A stretch of 64,000 nt of DNA, from NCBI RefSeq assembly GCF_047123305.1, contig NZ_CP138918.1, positions 744,001-808,000 on the forward strand. Direction: 5' to 3'. A program made the position numbers and the translations under genes. This stretch comes from Thalassobius sp047123305. GTDB taxonomy: Bacteria; Pseudomonadota; Alphaproteobacteria; Rhodobacterales; Rhodobacteraceae. The notes below the pieces were generated by a model that was not told the DNA's origin, searched no databases, and saw only the letters and a program-made list of their open reading frames with translations. Positions 16,978 to 25,141 of this stretch are shown piece after piece (the first letter of the stretch is position 1; every line of letters begins with the position of its first letter).

Positions 16978-18717
16978 ATGCCTGTCACACCAACCAACAC
17001 CACGGCGGGCCGCAATGAACTGCGCGAAGCCAGACGGGAGAGCCGGAAACTCTACTGGGCCGTGGGTGTGTTCAGTGTCTTTGTGAACCTGCTGATGCTG
17101 ACCGGGCCGCTCTATATGTTGCAGGTCTATGATCGTGTTCTGGGCAGCCGTTCGGTGGAAACGCTGTTTGGCCTGACCCTGCTGATCGCTTTCCTGTTTT
17201 TGATGATGGGCCTGCTGGATCTAGCGAGGGGTCGGATCATGGCGCGGATTGGGGCGCGGCTACAGGCGCGGCTGGACCGTCGGGTGTTTGATGCGGTGAT
17301 CCGCAAATCGGCGATGCGCCCGGATCAGCCGGCCTCGACCGGGTTGCGTGATCTGGAAGGGGTGCAGCGGTTCCTGTCCTCCCCGGCCTTTACCGCACTT
17401 TTTGACATTCCTTGGACACCGCTATTCCTAGCGGGCATCCTGATTTTCCACCCCTGGCTGGGGATGTTGGCCATTGGCGGTGGTGCCCTGCTAATCGTGA
17501 TTGCTATTGCCAACCAGCTGTTTTCCAGCCGCCCTCTGGCCGAGGCCAATCAGGCCATGGTGGTGTCGGAACGGATTGCACATCAGCTGCAGACCGAAGC
17601 AGAATCGGTGCAGGCAATGGGGATGCGTGACGCGACTTTCCAGCGCTGGCAACAAAGCCGGGATCTGGCGCTGACCCGGCAGATCAATGCCTCGGACACA
17701 GGCACCGGCTTTTCGATCACCACCAAAACCTTCCGCCTGTTTCTGCAATCGGCGATGTTGGGCCTTGGGGCTTATCTGGTGCTACAGGGGCAGATGACTC
17801 CGGGCGCGATGATTGCCGGTTCGATCCTGATGGGCCGCGCACTGGCGCCGATTGAACAGCTGATCAACCAATGGGCCGTGGTGCAACGGGCGCTGAAAGG
17901 GTGGGACAGCCTTGCCGAACTGCTGACCCTTGTTCCGGAAGAGGCCAAACGCACCCCGTTGCCGCGCCCTGCGGCCAAACTGGATGTGCAGGGGCTGACC
18001 GTGGTGCCGCCAGGGGAAGCACAGGCGACCCTGCGGATGATCAATTTCAAACTAGCCCCTGGCACCGCCTGTGGTGTGATCGGCCCCTCTGGCGCGGGCA
18101 AGTCCTCCTTGGCGCGGGCGCTGACAGGGCTGTGGCGACCGGCGGGCGGCAAGATCCGTCTTGATGGCGCCACACTGGAGCAATACGAGCCTTCTGTGCT
18201 GGGCGAGTTGATCGGCTACCTGCCGCAGCGGATTGAACTGTTTGACGGCACCATCGCTGAAAATATCGCCCGCTTGTCGCCCGCGCCGGATCCGGTGAAA
18301 ATTGTGGAGGCGGCGAAACGCGCCGATGCGCATGAGATGATCCTGAAGCTGCCCGAAGGTTATGACACCCAAGTCCGCGTCGCAGGTGGCCGCTTGTCGG
18401 GTGGCCAAATTCAACGGATCGGCCTGGCCCGTGCGATGTATCTGGACCCGGTGCTGCTGGTGCTGGACGAACCGAACTCGAACCTCGACAACGAAGGTTC
18501 AGAAGCGCTGAACCAGGCCATCCGCAGCTTCAAATCCGAAGGCAAATCGGTGCTGATCATGGCGCATCGCCCAGCCGCCATTAAGGAATGCGACACCATT
18601 TTGATGCTTGAAAACGGCGCCACCCGCGCCTTTGGCCCCAAGGAAGAGGTGCTGAAGAAGATGGTGCAGAACCACCAGCAAATCCAACGCAGTGCCGGTG
18701 CAGGAGGTGTGCAATGA
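16978..18717 (+). CDS. Type I secretion system ABC transporter (PrtD-like)
   Basis: A 579-residue permease/ATPase fusion that powers one-step protein export across both membranes. Five to six membrane helices fill about residues 30-310. The nucleotide-binding domain has Walker A GPSGAGKSS (about 369), the signature LSGGQIQR (about 473) and Walker B VLLVLDEP (about 492). There is no N-terminal peptidase domain, which fits PrtD/AprD-type exporters. ATG 16978 is preferred over GTG 16972 because AGGGAGG is ten bases before it. The stop overlaps the HlyD gene. No TolC or RTX-repeat substrate gene is adjacent. Confidence 0.9.
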   Translation: MPVTPTNTTAGRNELREARRESRKLYWAVGVFSVFVNLLMLTGPLYMLQVYDRVLGSRSVETLFGLTLLIAFLFLMMGLLDLARGRIMARIGARLQARLDRRVFDAVIRKSAMRPDQPASTGLRDLEGVQRFLSSPAFTALFDIPWTPLFLAGILIFHPWLGMLAIGGGALLIVIAIANQLFSSRPLAEANQAMVVSERIAHQLQTEAESVQAMGMRDATFQRWQQSRDLALTRQINASDTGTGFSITTKTFRLFLQSAMLGLGAYLVLQGQMTPGAMIAGSILMGRALAPIEQLINQWAVVQRALKGWDSLAELLTLVPEEAKRTPLPRPAAKLDVQGLTVVPPGEAQATLRMINFKLAPGTACGVIGPSGAGKSSLARALTGLWRPAGGKIRLDGATLEQYEPSVLGELIGYLPQRIELFDGTIAENIARLSPAPDPVKIVEAAKRADAHEMILKLPEGYDTQVRVAGGRLSGGQIQRIGLARAMYLDPVLLVLDEPNSNLDNEGSEALNQAIRSFKSEGKSVLIMAHRPAAIKECDTILMLENGATRAFGPKEEVLKKMVQNHQQIQRSAGAGGVQ

Positions 18718-20009
18718 ACGGGTTCTCTGTGCGTGCGCCGCTGTTGATCGGCTGTTTCGCCCTGGCCCTGCTGCTCGGTGGATTTGGCGCCTGGGCCACG
18801 CTGACCCAGATTGCCGGTGCCATTGTGACCTCGGGCAAGATCGAGGTCGATCAGAATCGGCAAGTGGTGCAGCACCCCGATGGCGGGGTGATCGCCGAAC
18901 TGCTGGTGGATGAAGGGGATTTTGTCGAACAGGATCAGCTGTTGATCAAGCTGGACCCGACAGAACTGTCCTCCCGGTTGGCCATCACCGAAGGGCAGCT
19001 GTTTGAAATCATGGCCCGCCGCGGCCGCTTGCAGGCTGAACAGGACAGTGTCAGCACGATCCACTTTGACTCCGAACTGCTGACCGCCGCCAACCACAAC
19101 ACAGATGTGCAGGATATGCTGGACGGGCAGATCCGGCTGCTAGAGGCACGGGACCTGACAATTGCACGACAGAAAGACCAGTTGGAAAAGCGCAAAAGTC
19201 AGATTCGCAGCCAGGTCGATGGGATCAACGCACAACAAGAAGCGCTTCGTCTGCAGCTTGGCCTGATTGAGGAAGAACTGGCAAGCCAGCGCAAACTTCT
19301 GGAACGGGGGCTTGCGCAGGCCTCCAAGGTTTTGAACCTGCAACGGGAACAGGCGCGCCTGAGCGGCGAAGTTGGTGAATTGGTGGCCCAGGTGGCCCAG
19401 TCGGAAGGCCGGATCACTGAAACGGACATTGAAATTCTGCGGCTGGAAAGCGACCGCCGTGAAGAGGCGGTTTCGCAGCTGCGCGATCTGCAATACCGCG
19501 AGTTGGAACTGGCGGAAACCCGCAGCGCCTTGCTGACTCAGCTCAGCCGGATGGATGTGCGCGCCCCGGTTTCGGGCATTGTTTACGGGCTACAATTTTT
19601 TGCGCCCCGGTCCGTCGTACGCCCCGCCGATCCGGTGCTGTATCTGGTGCCACAGGACCGCCCGCTGGTGATTGCCACCCAGGTCGACACGATCCACATC
19701 GATCAGGTCTACCCCGGCCAGGCCGTGACCCTGCGTTTCCCGGCGCTTGATCAGCGCACCACACCAGAACTGTCGGGACAGGTCAGCCAGGTTTCAGCGG
19801 ATGCATTCACCGACGAAGCCAGCCGGGCCTCTTTCTATCGGGCTGAAATTTCGGTCACCGCGGCGGAACTGTCGCAATTGCCCGAAGGCGTCACGCTGGT
19901 GCCTGGTATGCCGGTGGAAGCCTATATTCGTACCGCAGATCGCACCCCATTGGCCTATCTTGTCAAACCACTGACAGATTACTTTGCTAAGGCCTTCCGT
20001 GAAGGGTGA
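18714..20009 (+). CDS. Type I secretion membrane-fusion protein (HlyD/PrtE family)
   Basis: A 431-residue periplasmic adaptor linking the ABC exporter to an outer-membrane channel. One N-terminal membrane anchor (about residues 8-30) is followed by a biotinyl-lipoyl-like half (QVVQHPDGGVIAELLVDEGDFV). A long coiled-coil hairpin covers about 95-270, and the second lipoyl half begins near MDVRAPVSGIVYGL. The order and lengths are standard for HlyD. It starts within the stop of the ABC gene (ATGA), so the two are an operon. The outer-membrane partner must be supplied from elsewhere. Confidence 0.92.
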   Translation: MNGFSVRAPLLIGCFALALLLGGFGAWATLTQIAGAIVTSGKIEVDQNRQVVQHPDGGVIAELLVDEGDFVEQDQLLIKLDPTELSSRLAITEGQLFEIMARRGRLQAEQDSVSTIHFDSELLTAANHNTDVQDMLDGQIRLLEARDLTIARQKDQLEKRKSQIRSQVDGINAQQEALRLQLGLIEEELASQRKLLERGLAQASKVLNLQREQARLSGEVGELVAQVAQSEGRITETDIEILRLESDRREEAVSQLRDLQYRELELAETRSALLTQLSRMDVRAPVSGIVYGLQFFAPRSVVRPADPVLYLVPQDRPLVIATQVDTIHIDQVYPGQAVTLRFPALDQRTTPELSGQVSQVSADAFTDEASRASFYRAEISVTAAELSQLPEGVTLVPGMPVEAYIRTADRTPLAYLVKPLTDYFAKAFREG

Positions 20010-20114
20010 CGTGAACGTGAAGAATTGCGGTATCCACCGTATACGCTAAGGCTATGCAAGCGTGTGCAGGTGCAGTAGCGTCGCCGCGAATCAGGTCGTG
20101 ATGGGAGAGCAACT

Positions 20115-20579
20115 ATGACCGGAAAAATCGAATCCCGCCTGGCGGAACTGGGCATCACTCTGCCCGACGCGCCGGCCCCTGCCGCCAACTACGTGCCCTA
20201 TGTGGTTTCGGGCAATCACGTCTATGTTTCGGGACAGATCTCGAACCAGGACGGGACGCTGATCACAGGCCGTGTGGGCGATACGCTCAGCACAGAAGAA
20301 GGTGCAGCGGCGGCCAAGACCTGCGCGATTGCATTGCTGGCCCAGCTCAAGGCGGCCTGTGACGGCGATCTGGACCGGTTGACGCGTGTTGTGAAGCTGG
20401 TGGGCTTTGTGAACTCCACAGCAGATTTCACCGATCAGCCCAAGGTCATCAACGGCGCGTCCGATTTCATGGTCGAAGCGCTGGGGGACATTGGCCGTCA
20501 CGCACGTTCGGCTGTCTCGGCGGCTTCGCTGCCGCTGGGCGTTGCAGTTGAAATCGAAGCGATCTTCGAGATCCGCTAA
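20115..20579 (+). CDS. RidA (YjgF/YER057c/UK114) family protein
   Basis: A 154-residue RidA-family protein. Members of the founding subgroup hydrolyse reactive enamine/imine intermediates, but this longer subgroup is less well characterised. The fold-specific stretch YVVSGNHVYVSGQIS and the C-terminal SLPLGVAVEIEAIFEI are clear. It starts after GGGAGAG and heads a plus-strand run ending in the MscS channel at 23756. The 105 bases before it have no obvious terminator for the secretion genes. Confidence 0.88.
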   Translation: MTGKIESRLAELGITLPDAPAPAANYVPYVVSGNHVYVSGQISNQDGTLITGRVGDTLSTEEGAAAAKTCAIALLAQLKAACDGDLDRLTRVVKLVGFVNSTADFTDQPKVINGASDFMVEALGDIGRHARSAVSAASLPLGVAVEIEAIFEIR

Positions 20580-20596
20580 AAACACGGCGCAAGACT

Positions 20597-21364
20597 ATGA
20601 CGAAATTGCCTGAGGCCTTCCTGAAGGCCCCTATTGCACATCGTGCCTTGCATGATGTGGAAAATGGCCGTCCCGAAAACGCCCCCTCCTCCATTCGTGC
20701 TGCAATGGATGCGGGCTACGGGATCGAAATTGACCTGCAACTGTCCAAGGACGGCGTTGCAATGGTGTTCCATGACTATGACATGGAACGCCTGACCGGT
20801 GTCAAAGGCGCGGTGCAAACCCGCACGGCAGCCGAGCTGCAGCAGGTCAAATTGCTGGGAAGTGACGAAACCATTCCCACCCTGGAGGAGGTCCTGGAAC
20901 TGGTCGCGGGCCGTGTGCCACTGCTGATCGAGCTGAAGGATCAGGACGGCATCATGGGCGCCAACACGGGTCGGTTGGAAAAAGCAACGGCTGCAGCGCT
21001 TAAAGGATGTGACGGCCCTGTCGCGCTGATGTCATTCAACCCGCATTCGGTGCGCTTGATGTCGGGGCTCCTGCCCGAGGTGCCGCGTGGGCTGACCACT
21101 TCGGCATTCTCGGCAGACAAATGGCCGCTGTTGCCAAAGGGCACCCGCGATCGCTTGCGTGGCATCCCGGATTACGCCCCGAACAAATGCAGCTTCATCA
21201 GCCATGAGGCGAACGACCTGGGCGCCGAACGGGTGCAGGATCTGAAACGGCGGGGCGCGCATATCCTGTGCTGGACCATCAAATCCGCAGCCCATGAAGC
21301 AGAAGTCCGAAAGGTTGCGGAAAATGTGACCTTTGAAGGCTATGACGCGGCAATTCCCGCCTGA
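20597..21364 (+). CDS. Glycerophosphodiester phosphodiesterase
   Basis: A 255-residue cytoplasmic GDPD-family enzyme releasing glycerol-3-phosphate from glycerophosphodiesters. Catalytic motifs are in order: IAHRALHD (first His-Arg), ENAPSS, EIDLQLSKDG and VFHDYDMERLTG. No signal peptide is visible, so it resembles UgpQ rather than GlpQ. It follows the RidA gene by 17 bases. A 10-base-stem hairpin without a T-tract sits between it and the next gene. Confidence 0.92.
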   Translation: MTKLPEAFLKAPIAHRALHDVENGRPENAPSSIRAAMDAGYGIEIDLQLSKDGVAMVFHDYDMERLTGVKGAVQTRTAAELQQVKLLGSDETIPTLEEVLELVAGRVPLLIELKDQDGIMGANTGRLEKATAAALKGCDGPVALMSFNPHSVRLMSGLLPEVPRGLTTSAFSADKWPLLPKGTRDRLRGIPDYAPNKCSFISHEANDLGAERVQDLKRRGAHILCWTIKSAAHEAEVRKVAENVTFEGYDAAIPA

Positions 21365-21383
21365 TAACGGGTTGATCCCACCC

Positions 21384-21415
21384 CCCTGCGCCCCAGATAG
21401 TGATCGGGCGCAGGG
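21384..21415 (+). other. Perfect intercistronic hairpin
   Basis: CCCTGCGCCC (21384-21393) pairs with GGGCGCAGGG (21406-21415) around a 12-base loop. The 3' arm ends nine bases before the ATG of the DUF482 gene and no T-run follows. It may block ribosome access or protect mRNA rather than end transcription. Confidence 0.55.
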
Positions 21416-21424
21416 AACAGGGAA

Positions 21425-22618
21425 ATGACGGAAAAGACAGTCGAAATTCAGGTGCATGGCTCTTTGGGCCAGATTGACGCTGCCGCGTGGGACGCCTGCG
21501 CCTGCCCCGAAGTTGCTGCCGGGCAAAGCGCCCGCCCGATGGACCCATTCACCACTTACCGATTTCTAAAAGCGTTAGAAGACAGCGGATCCGTCGGACC
21601 GGGGACGGGCTGGCAGGCGCAATACCTGACGGCGTTTGAGGGCGGTCAATTGATTGCCGCTGCACCGCTCTATGCCAAGTCGCATAGCCAGGGCGAATAT
21701 ATCTTCGACCATTCCTGGGCCCATGCCTATGAAAATGCCGGTGGGCGTTACTATCCCAAACTGCAAATTGCCGTGCCCTTCACCCCGGCCACCGGCCGCC
21801 GCTTTCTGACCCGCCCGGGCTATGAGGTTCGCGGCATGTCAGCCTTAGTCCAGGGGGCTGTGCAACTGGCAGCGCAACACCAGGTCAGCTCGCTCCACGC
21901 AACCTTCTGCACCGAAGCCGAGGCGCTGGCAGGTGCTGAAATGGGGCTGATGCACCGGACGGGGCAGCAGTTTCACTGGGACAACCACGCCTACGCAGAT
22001 TTCGACGCCTTCCTTGCCACGCTGAGTTCCCGCAAACGCAAAATGATCCGCAAGGAACGTCGCACCGCCGCTGCCTTTGGCGGCGACATCCAGATGCTCA
22101 CCGGCGACGAAATCGCGCCGCACCACTGGGATGCTTTCTGGCGCTTCTATCAGGACACCGGCGCGCGGAAATGGGGGTCACCTTATCTGACCCGCACCTT
22201 TTTCGACATCGCCCAAGACTCCCTGCGCGACGATATTCTGCTGGTACTGGCGGAACGCGAAGGTGTGCCGGTGGCAGGGGCCTTGAATTTCATCGGGTCA
22301 GATACGCTTTATGGCCGCTATTGGGGCTGCATCGAAGATCATGCCTGCCTGCATTTCGAAGCATGCTATTATCGCGCCATGGACTATGCCATCGCCCACG
22401 GGATGCGGCGGGTCGAAGCCGGCGCGCAGGGTGAGCACAAGCTGGCCCGTGGCTATCTGCCCGTCACCACCCATTCGCTGCATTGGGTGGGCGATCCGGG
22501 CTTTGCCGAGGCGGTGCAACAGTTCCTGAAGGCCGAACGGACTGCCGTTGAAGAGGAGATCGAGATCCTCACCAGCTACGGGCCGTTCCGCAAAACCAAA
22601 GGAGAGGACCAAGAATGA
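21425..22618 (+). CDS. DUF482 family FemAB/GNAT-like protein
   Basis: A 397-residue member of the DUF482 group (described as peptidogalycan biosynthesis/recognition, with a FemAB-like double GNAT fold). Family features are HAYENAGGRYYPKLQIAVPF, a KRKMIRKERR basic segment and the C-terminal GAQGEHKLARGYLP. The reaction is not established; aminoacyl or acyl transfer is the usual guess from the fold. Its stop overlaps the next gene (ATGA), suggesting co-translation, although the partner's pterin role does not explain this one. Confidence 0.82.
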   Translation: MTEKTVEIQVHGSLGQIDAAAWDACACPEVAAGQSARPMDPFTTYRFLKALEDSGSVGPGTGWQAQYLTAFEGGQLIAAAPLYAKSHSQGEYIFDHSWAHAYENAGGRYYPKLQIAVPFTPATGRRFLTRPGYEVRGMSALVQGAVQLAAQHQVSSLHATFCTEAEALAGAEMGLMHRTGQQFHWDNHAYADFDAFLATLSSRKRKMIRKERRTAAAFGGDIQMLTGDEIAPHHWDAFWRFYQDTGARKWGSPYLTRTFFDIAQDSLRDDILLVLAEREGVPVAGALNFIGSDTLYGRYWGCIEDHACLHFEACYYRAMDYAIAHGMRRVEAGAQGEHKLARGYLPVTTHSLHWVGDPGFAEAVQQFLKAERTAVEEEIEILTSYGPFRKTKGEDQE

Positions 22619-22911
22619 GCGAATTGCTGAGTGACACGGGCCGTAAGACCATGCTGGAACCTCTGTGCGCAGCTGGCTGGAACCTGAACGCCGACCGCGA
22701 CGCCATTTCCAAAACCTACCAGTTTGCCGATTTCACCGAAGCCTTTGCCTTCATGACCCGTGCCGCGCTGTGGGCGGAGAAGTGGAACCATCATCCGGAA
22801 TGGACAAATGTCTACAAAACGGTGCATGTGACGCTTTCAACACATGACGTCGGCGGCTTGAGCGCCTTGGATGCCAAGCTGGCGCGAAAATTGGATCAAC
22901 TGGTTACATGA
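22615..22911 (+). CDS. phhB: 4a-hydroxytetrahydrobiopterin dehydratase (PCD)
   Basis: A 98-residue pterin-4a-carbinolamine dehydratase, which recycles the pterin cofactor oxidised by aromatic amino acid hydroxylases. The active-site pattern is complete: EKWNHHPEW (His59, His60, Pro61), then YKTVHVTLSTHDVGGL with His77. Length is typical. No phenylalanine hydroxylase gene is in the window. It overlaps both neighbours by four bases (ATGA), so its expression depends on this operon. Confidence 0.93.
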   Translation: MSELLSDTGRKTMLEPLCAAGWNLNADRDAISKTYQFADFTEAFAFMTRAALWAEKWNHHPEWTNVYKTVHVTLSTHDVGGLSALDAKLARKLDQLVT

Positions 22912-23756
22912 CCCTTACTGACATTCTGAACACTGAAATCTGGAACGGCCAAAGCCTTTCGGACCTGATGACACTTGACGTTTTGACCTCTTTCGCAGGC
23001 TCCATTCTGGGAGCTGTTGCGATGCTGGTGCTGGGCTTTTTCGTGGCGGGCTGGGCCCGTCGCCGCATTGTGAAGCTGGGGCTGGATTACGAGGCGCTGG
23101 ATGACACGCTGTTCATCTTCCTTGGCAACATCACCCGTTATGTGATCATCGGCTTCGCGCTGCTGTTTGTGCTGAACACCTTCGGCATTCAGACCACTTC
23201 GATTGTTGCGGTTGTCGGTGCTGCCGGTCTGGCCATCGGCCTAGCCCTGCAGGGCACCCTGTCCAACGTGGCAGCTGGCGTGATGATCATTGTTTTCCGC
23301 CCCATCAAACTGGGGGATTTCGTTACCGTTGGCGGGCAAAGCGGCACGGTCAAATCCATCTCGCTGAACTACACCGAGCTGGCCAGCACCGACAATGTGC
23401 AGACCATCATCCCCAACGCCAATGTCTGGGGCAACACGATCACCAACTTCTCGATCTATGAAACCCGCCGGGCGGAATGGGTGTTTGGGGTGGCTTATGA
23501 CGCCGATTTGAAACTGGCCGAGGAGGTGATCCGCAAGACCTTGCTGAGCGATCCGCGCGCGTTGCAGGATCCGGCGCCGTTTCTGCAGGTGAACAATCTG
23601 GGCGACTTTTCGGTCGATTTTCTGGCCCGTGTCTGGGTCAAATCCTCTGACTACTTCGCCTATCAAGCGGATATGAAACGTGCGGTGAAAGAGGCCCTAG
23701 ACGCGGCCGGGGTGGATATCCCCTTCCCGACCCAGACGCTTATTCAGGCGGGTTAA
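22908..23756 (+). CDS. Small-conductance mechanosensitive channel (MscS family)
   Basis: A 282-residue inner-membrane channel opened by membrane tension during hypo-osmotic shock. Three membrane helices lie in about residues 25-150. The pore helix GAAGLAIGLALQGTLSNVAAG is typical of MscS. The beta domain follows (LGDFVTVGGQSGTVKSI) with the conserved NYTELASTDN and IPNANVWGN parts. It is the last gene of the run from 20115, and a clear terminator follows. Confidence 0.94.
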   Translation: MTLTDILNTEIWNGQSLSDLMTLDVLTSFAGSILGAVAMLVLGFFVAGWARRRIVKLGLDYEALDDTLFIFLGNITRYVIIGFALLFVLNTFGIQTTSIVAVVGAAGLAIGLALQGTLSNVAAGVMIIVFRPIKLGDFVTVGGQSGTVKSISLNYTELASTDNVQTIIPNANVWGNTITNFSIYETRRAEWVFGVAYDADLKLAEEVIRKTLLSDPRALQDPAPFLQVNNLGDFSVDFLARVWVKSSDYFAYQADMKRAVKEALDAAGVDIPFPTQTLIQAG

Positions 23757-23767
23757 CTCAACACATT

Positions 23768-23795
23768 AAGGGGCGGCTCATCGGGCCGCCCTTTT
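23768..23795 (+). terminator. Terminator after the MscS gene
   Basis: AAGGGGCGGC pairs with GCCGCCCTTT around TCATCGG (one G-T pair), then TTTTCC. It lies 12 bases after the stop codon. Confidence 0.85.
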
Positions 23796-23833
23796 CCGTT
23801 CTGTTCATGGTTGCCCGCTCCGGGGAAACTGGA

Positions 23834-24940
23834 TCAGGCGGCGGCGCTGAATTCCATTGTGCGGGAATAGGCCGAGATTGCGGTGAAGTTCACCGACATC
23901 GATGTCGCCGACGAGCCGTCTGCGAAGGTTGCCGTGGTCAGGCTGGCTTCAAAACTGAAGGCTTCCAGCGAAACCTCTGAGCCAGAGAAGTTTGCATCAA
24001 CTTCCCCACCCAGTGAACCGATGCTCAGGCCGTCGTCGTCATCATCGCCATCAGCGTCTAACTCCACGCCCATCAGCTCTGCAACTTCTTCAATCAGCTT
24101 CATCGGGTCCATGTCATCCAACGCGCCCGAGGCCATCATCTCCATCAGATCGCCCAGATCGTCGATCTCGATATCATCGCCATCTTCCACATCATCCGCT
24201 TCCCGCGCGGCGGCTTCGGCTTTGATCTTGGCTGCTTCAACCATAGCCGCACTTGGCTCTTTATCCTGAACCGGCGCTTGCTCAACCGGGGCTTTGCCCA
24301 CCATCGGCTCTTGCGGCACGGCAGCGTCACCCACCTGTCCACCAAAGCTGCCGGAAGCGCTGGAATATGAGGCCGAGGCGACGCTGACTGAAACAGACAC
24401 AGAGGTGACAGAGGCCAACGCCTGTTGGCTGGCGATCTGTGCCACACTGTTGGCACTGCCTGTTTCTGGCTTTGCTGGTGCGACCGCATCATCGGTGGCG
24501 GCTGGTTTCTGCGCACGGTCCCCAAACAGCGACTTGCGGAAGTGCGAGCGAAGTTCTTTTGCGGTCACCAGACCATCGCTGTCGCCATCGATCTTGTTGA
24601 ATTTCTCTTCGCTGATCCGACGTCCTAGACGCGACTCCTGCGCCTCTTGCAGGGACACACCGCCATCGCGGTTCTCATCCATCCGACGCACCAGCCGCCC
24701 CGCCAGTCCACCGCCGTAGCGGGGTTTGTCATGGCCATGTGCGCGTCCGTGATCATCGCCCCGACCTTTACGAGTTTTGCCCACTTCAATGGTCACATCC
24801 GGCTGCTGCTTTGGCTCTGGCTTGGCCACCGGTGCAACCTCGGCGGCTTTGCTGACGTTCTGCGACACGCTTGCGCGGGAGGTGCTGACACTCACCGACA
24901 CATAGGAGGCGCTAATCGACATAGAGGAGGCAACTTGCAT
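23834..24940 (-). CDS. Acidic EF-hand protein of unknown function
   Basis: A 368-residue protein I do not recognise. Two canonical EF-hand calcium loops are visible: DENRDGGVSLQE (88-99) and DGDSDGLVTAKE (118-129), separated by a helix. Around them are low-complexity parts: a Ser/Val-rich N-terminus (ISASYVSVSVSTS), a similar SVTSVSVSVSVAS stretch near 180, and a Glu/Asp-rich region ending in DGDDDDDG. The C-terminus is beta-rich (SLEAFSFEASLTTATF). There is no classical signal peptide or membrane helix. A surface or exported protein is possible, and the type I exporter 4 kb away is one candidate route. That is speculation. Confidence 0.75.
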   Translation of the reverse strand: MQVASSMSISASYVSVSVSTSRASVSQNVSKAAEVAPVAKPEPKQQPDVTIEVGKTRKGRGDDHGRAHGHDKPRYGGGLAGRLVRRMDENRDGGVSLQEAQESRLGRRISEEKFNKIDGDSDGLVTAKELRSHFRKSLFGDRAQKPAATDDAVAPAKPETGSANSVAQIASQQALASVTSVSVSVSVASASYSSASGSFGGQVGDAAVPQEPMVGKAPVEQAPVQDKEPSAAMVEAAKIKAEAAAREADDVEDGDDIEIDDLGDLMEMMASGALDDMDPMKLIEEVAELMGVELDADGDDDDDGLSIGSLGGEVDANFSGSEVSLEAFSFEASLTTATFADGSSATSMSVNFTAISAYSRTMEFSAAA

Positions 24941-24988
24941 GGCAGCAGCCCTTTCGAAACCATCAAACTCGTTACTGATGACTCCGAA

Positions 24989-25039
24989 CGGTCAAAAATC
25001 GGATTCTGTTTAATCGTTTGTTTGACGGATATTTGACCG
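24989..25039. promoter_or_regulatory. Inverted repeat between divergent genes
   Basis: CGGTCAAAAATC (24989-25000) and GATATTTGACCG (25028-25039) match as inverted repeats at 11 of 12 positions, 27 bases apart. They sit in a 200-base AT-rich divergent region 49 bases before the EF-hand gene start and 103 bases before the 25142 gene. A shared regulator binding both arms is plausible. Confidence 0.45.
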
Positions 25040-25141
25040 AAACACTCCAAATCACTGACAATAAACAATATATTTTCATGCCAACTGCGTCAAAATTCCG
25101 GATTCGACAGTGTCAAACCCTGCCACTACTCTGACGGCATT

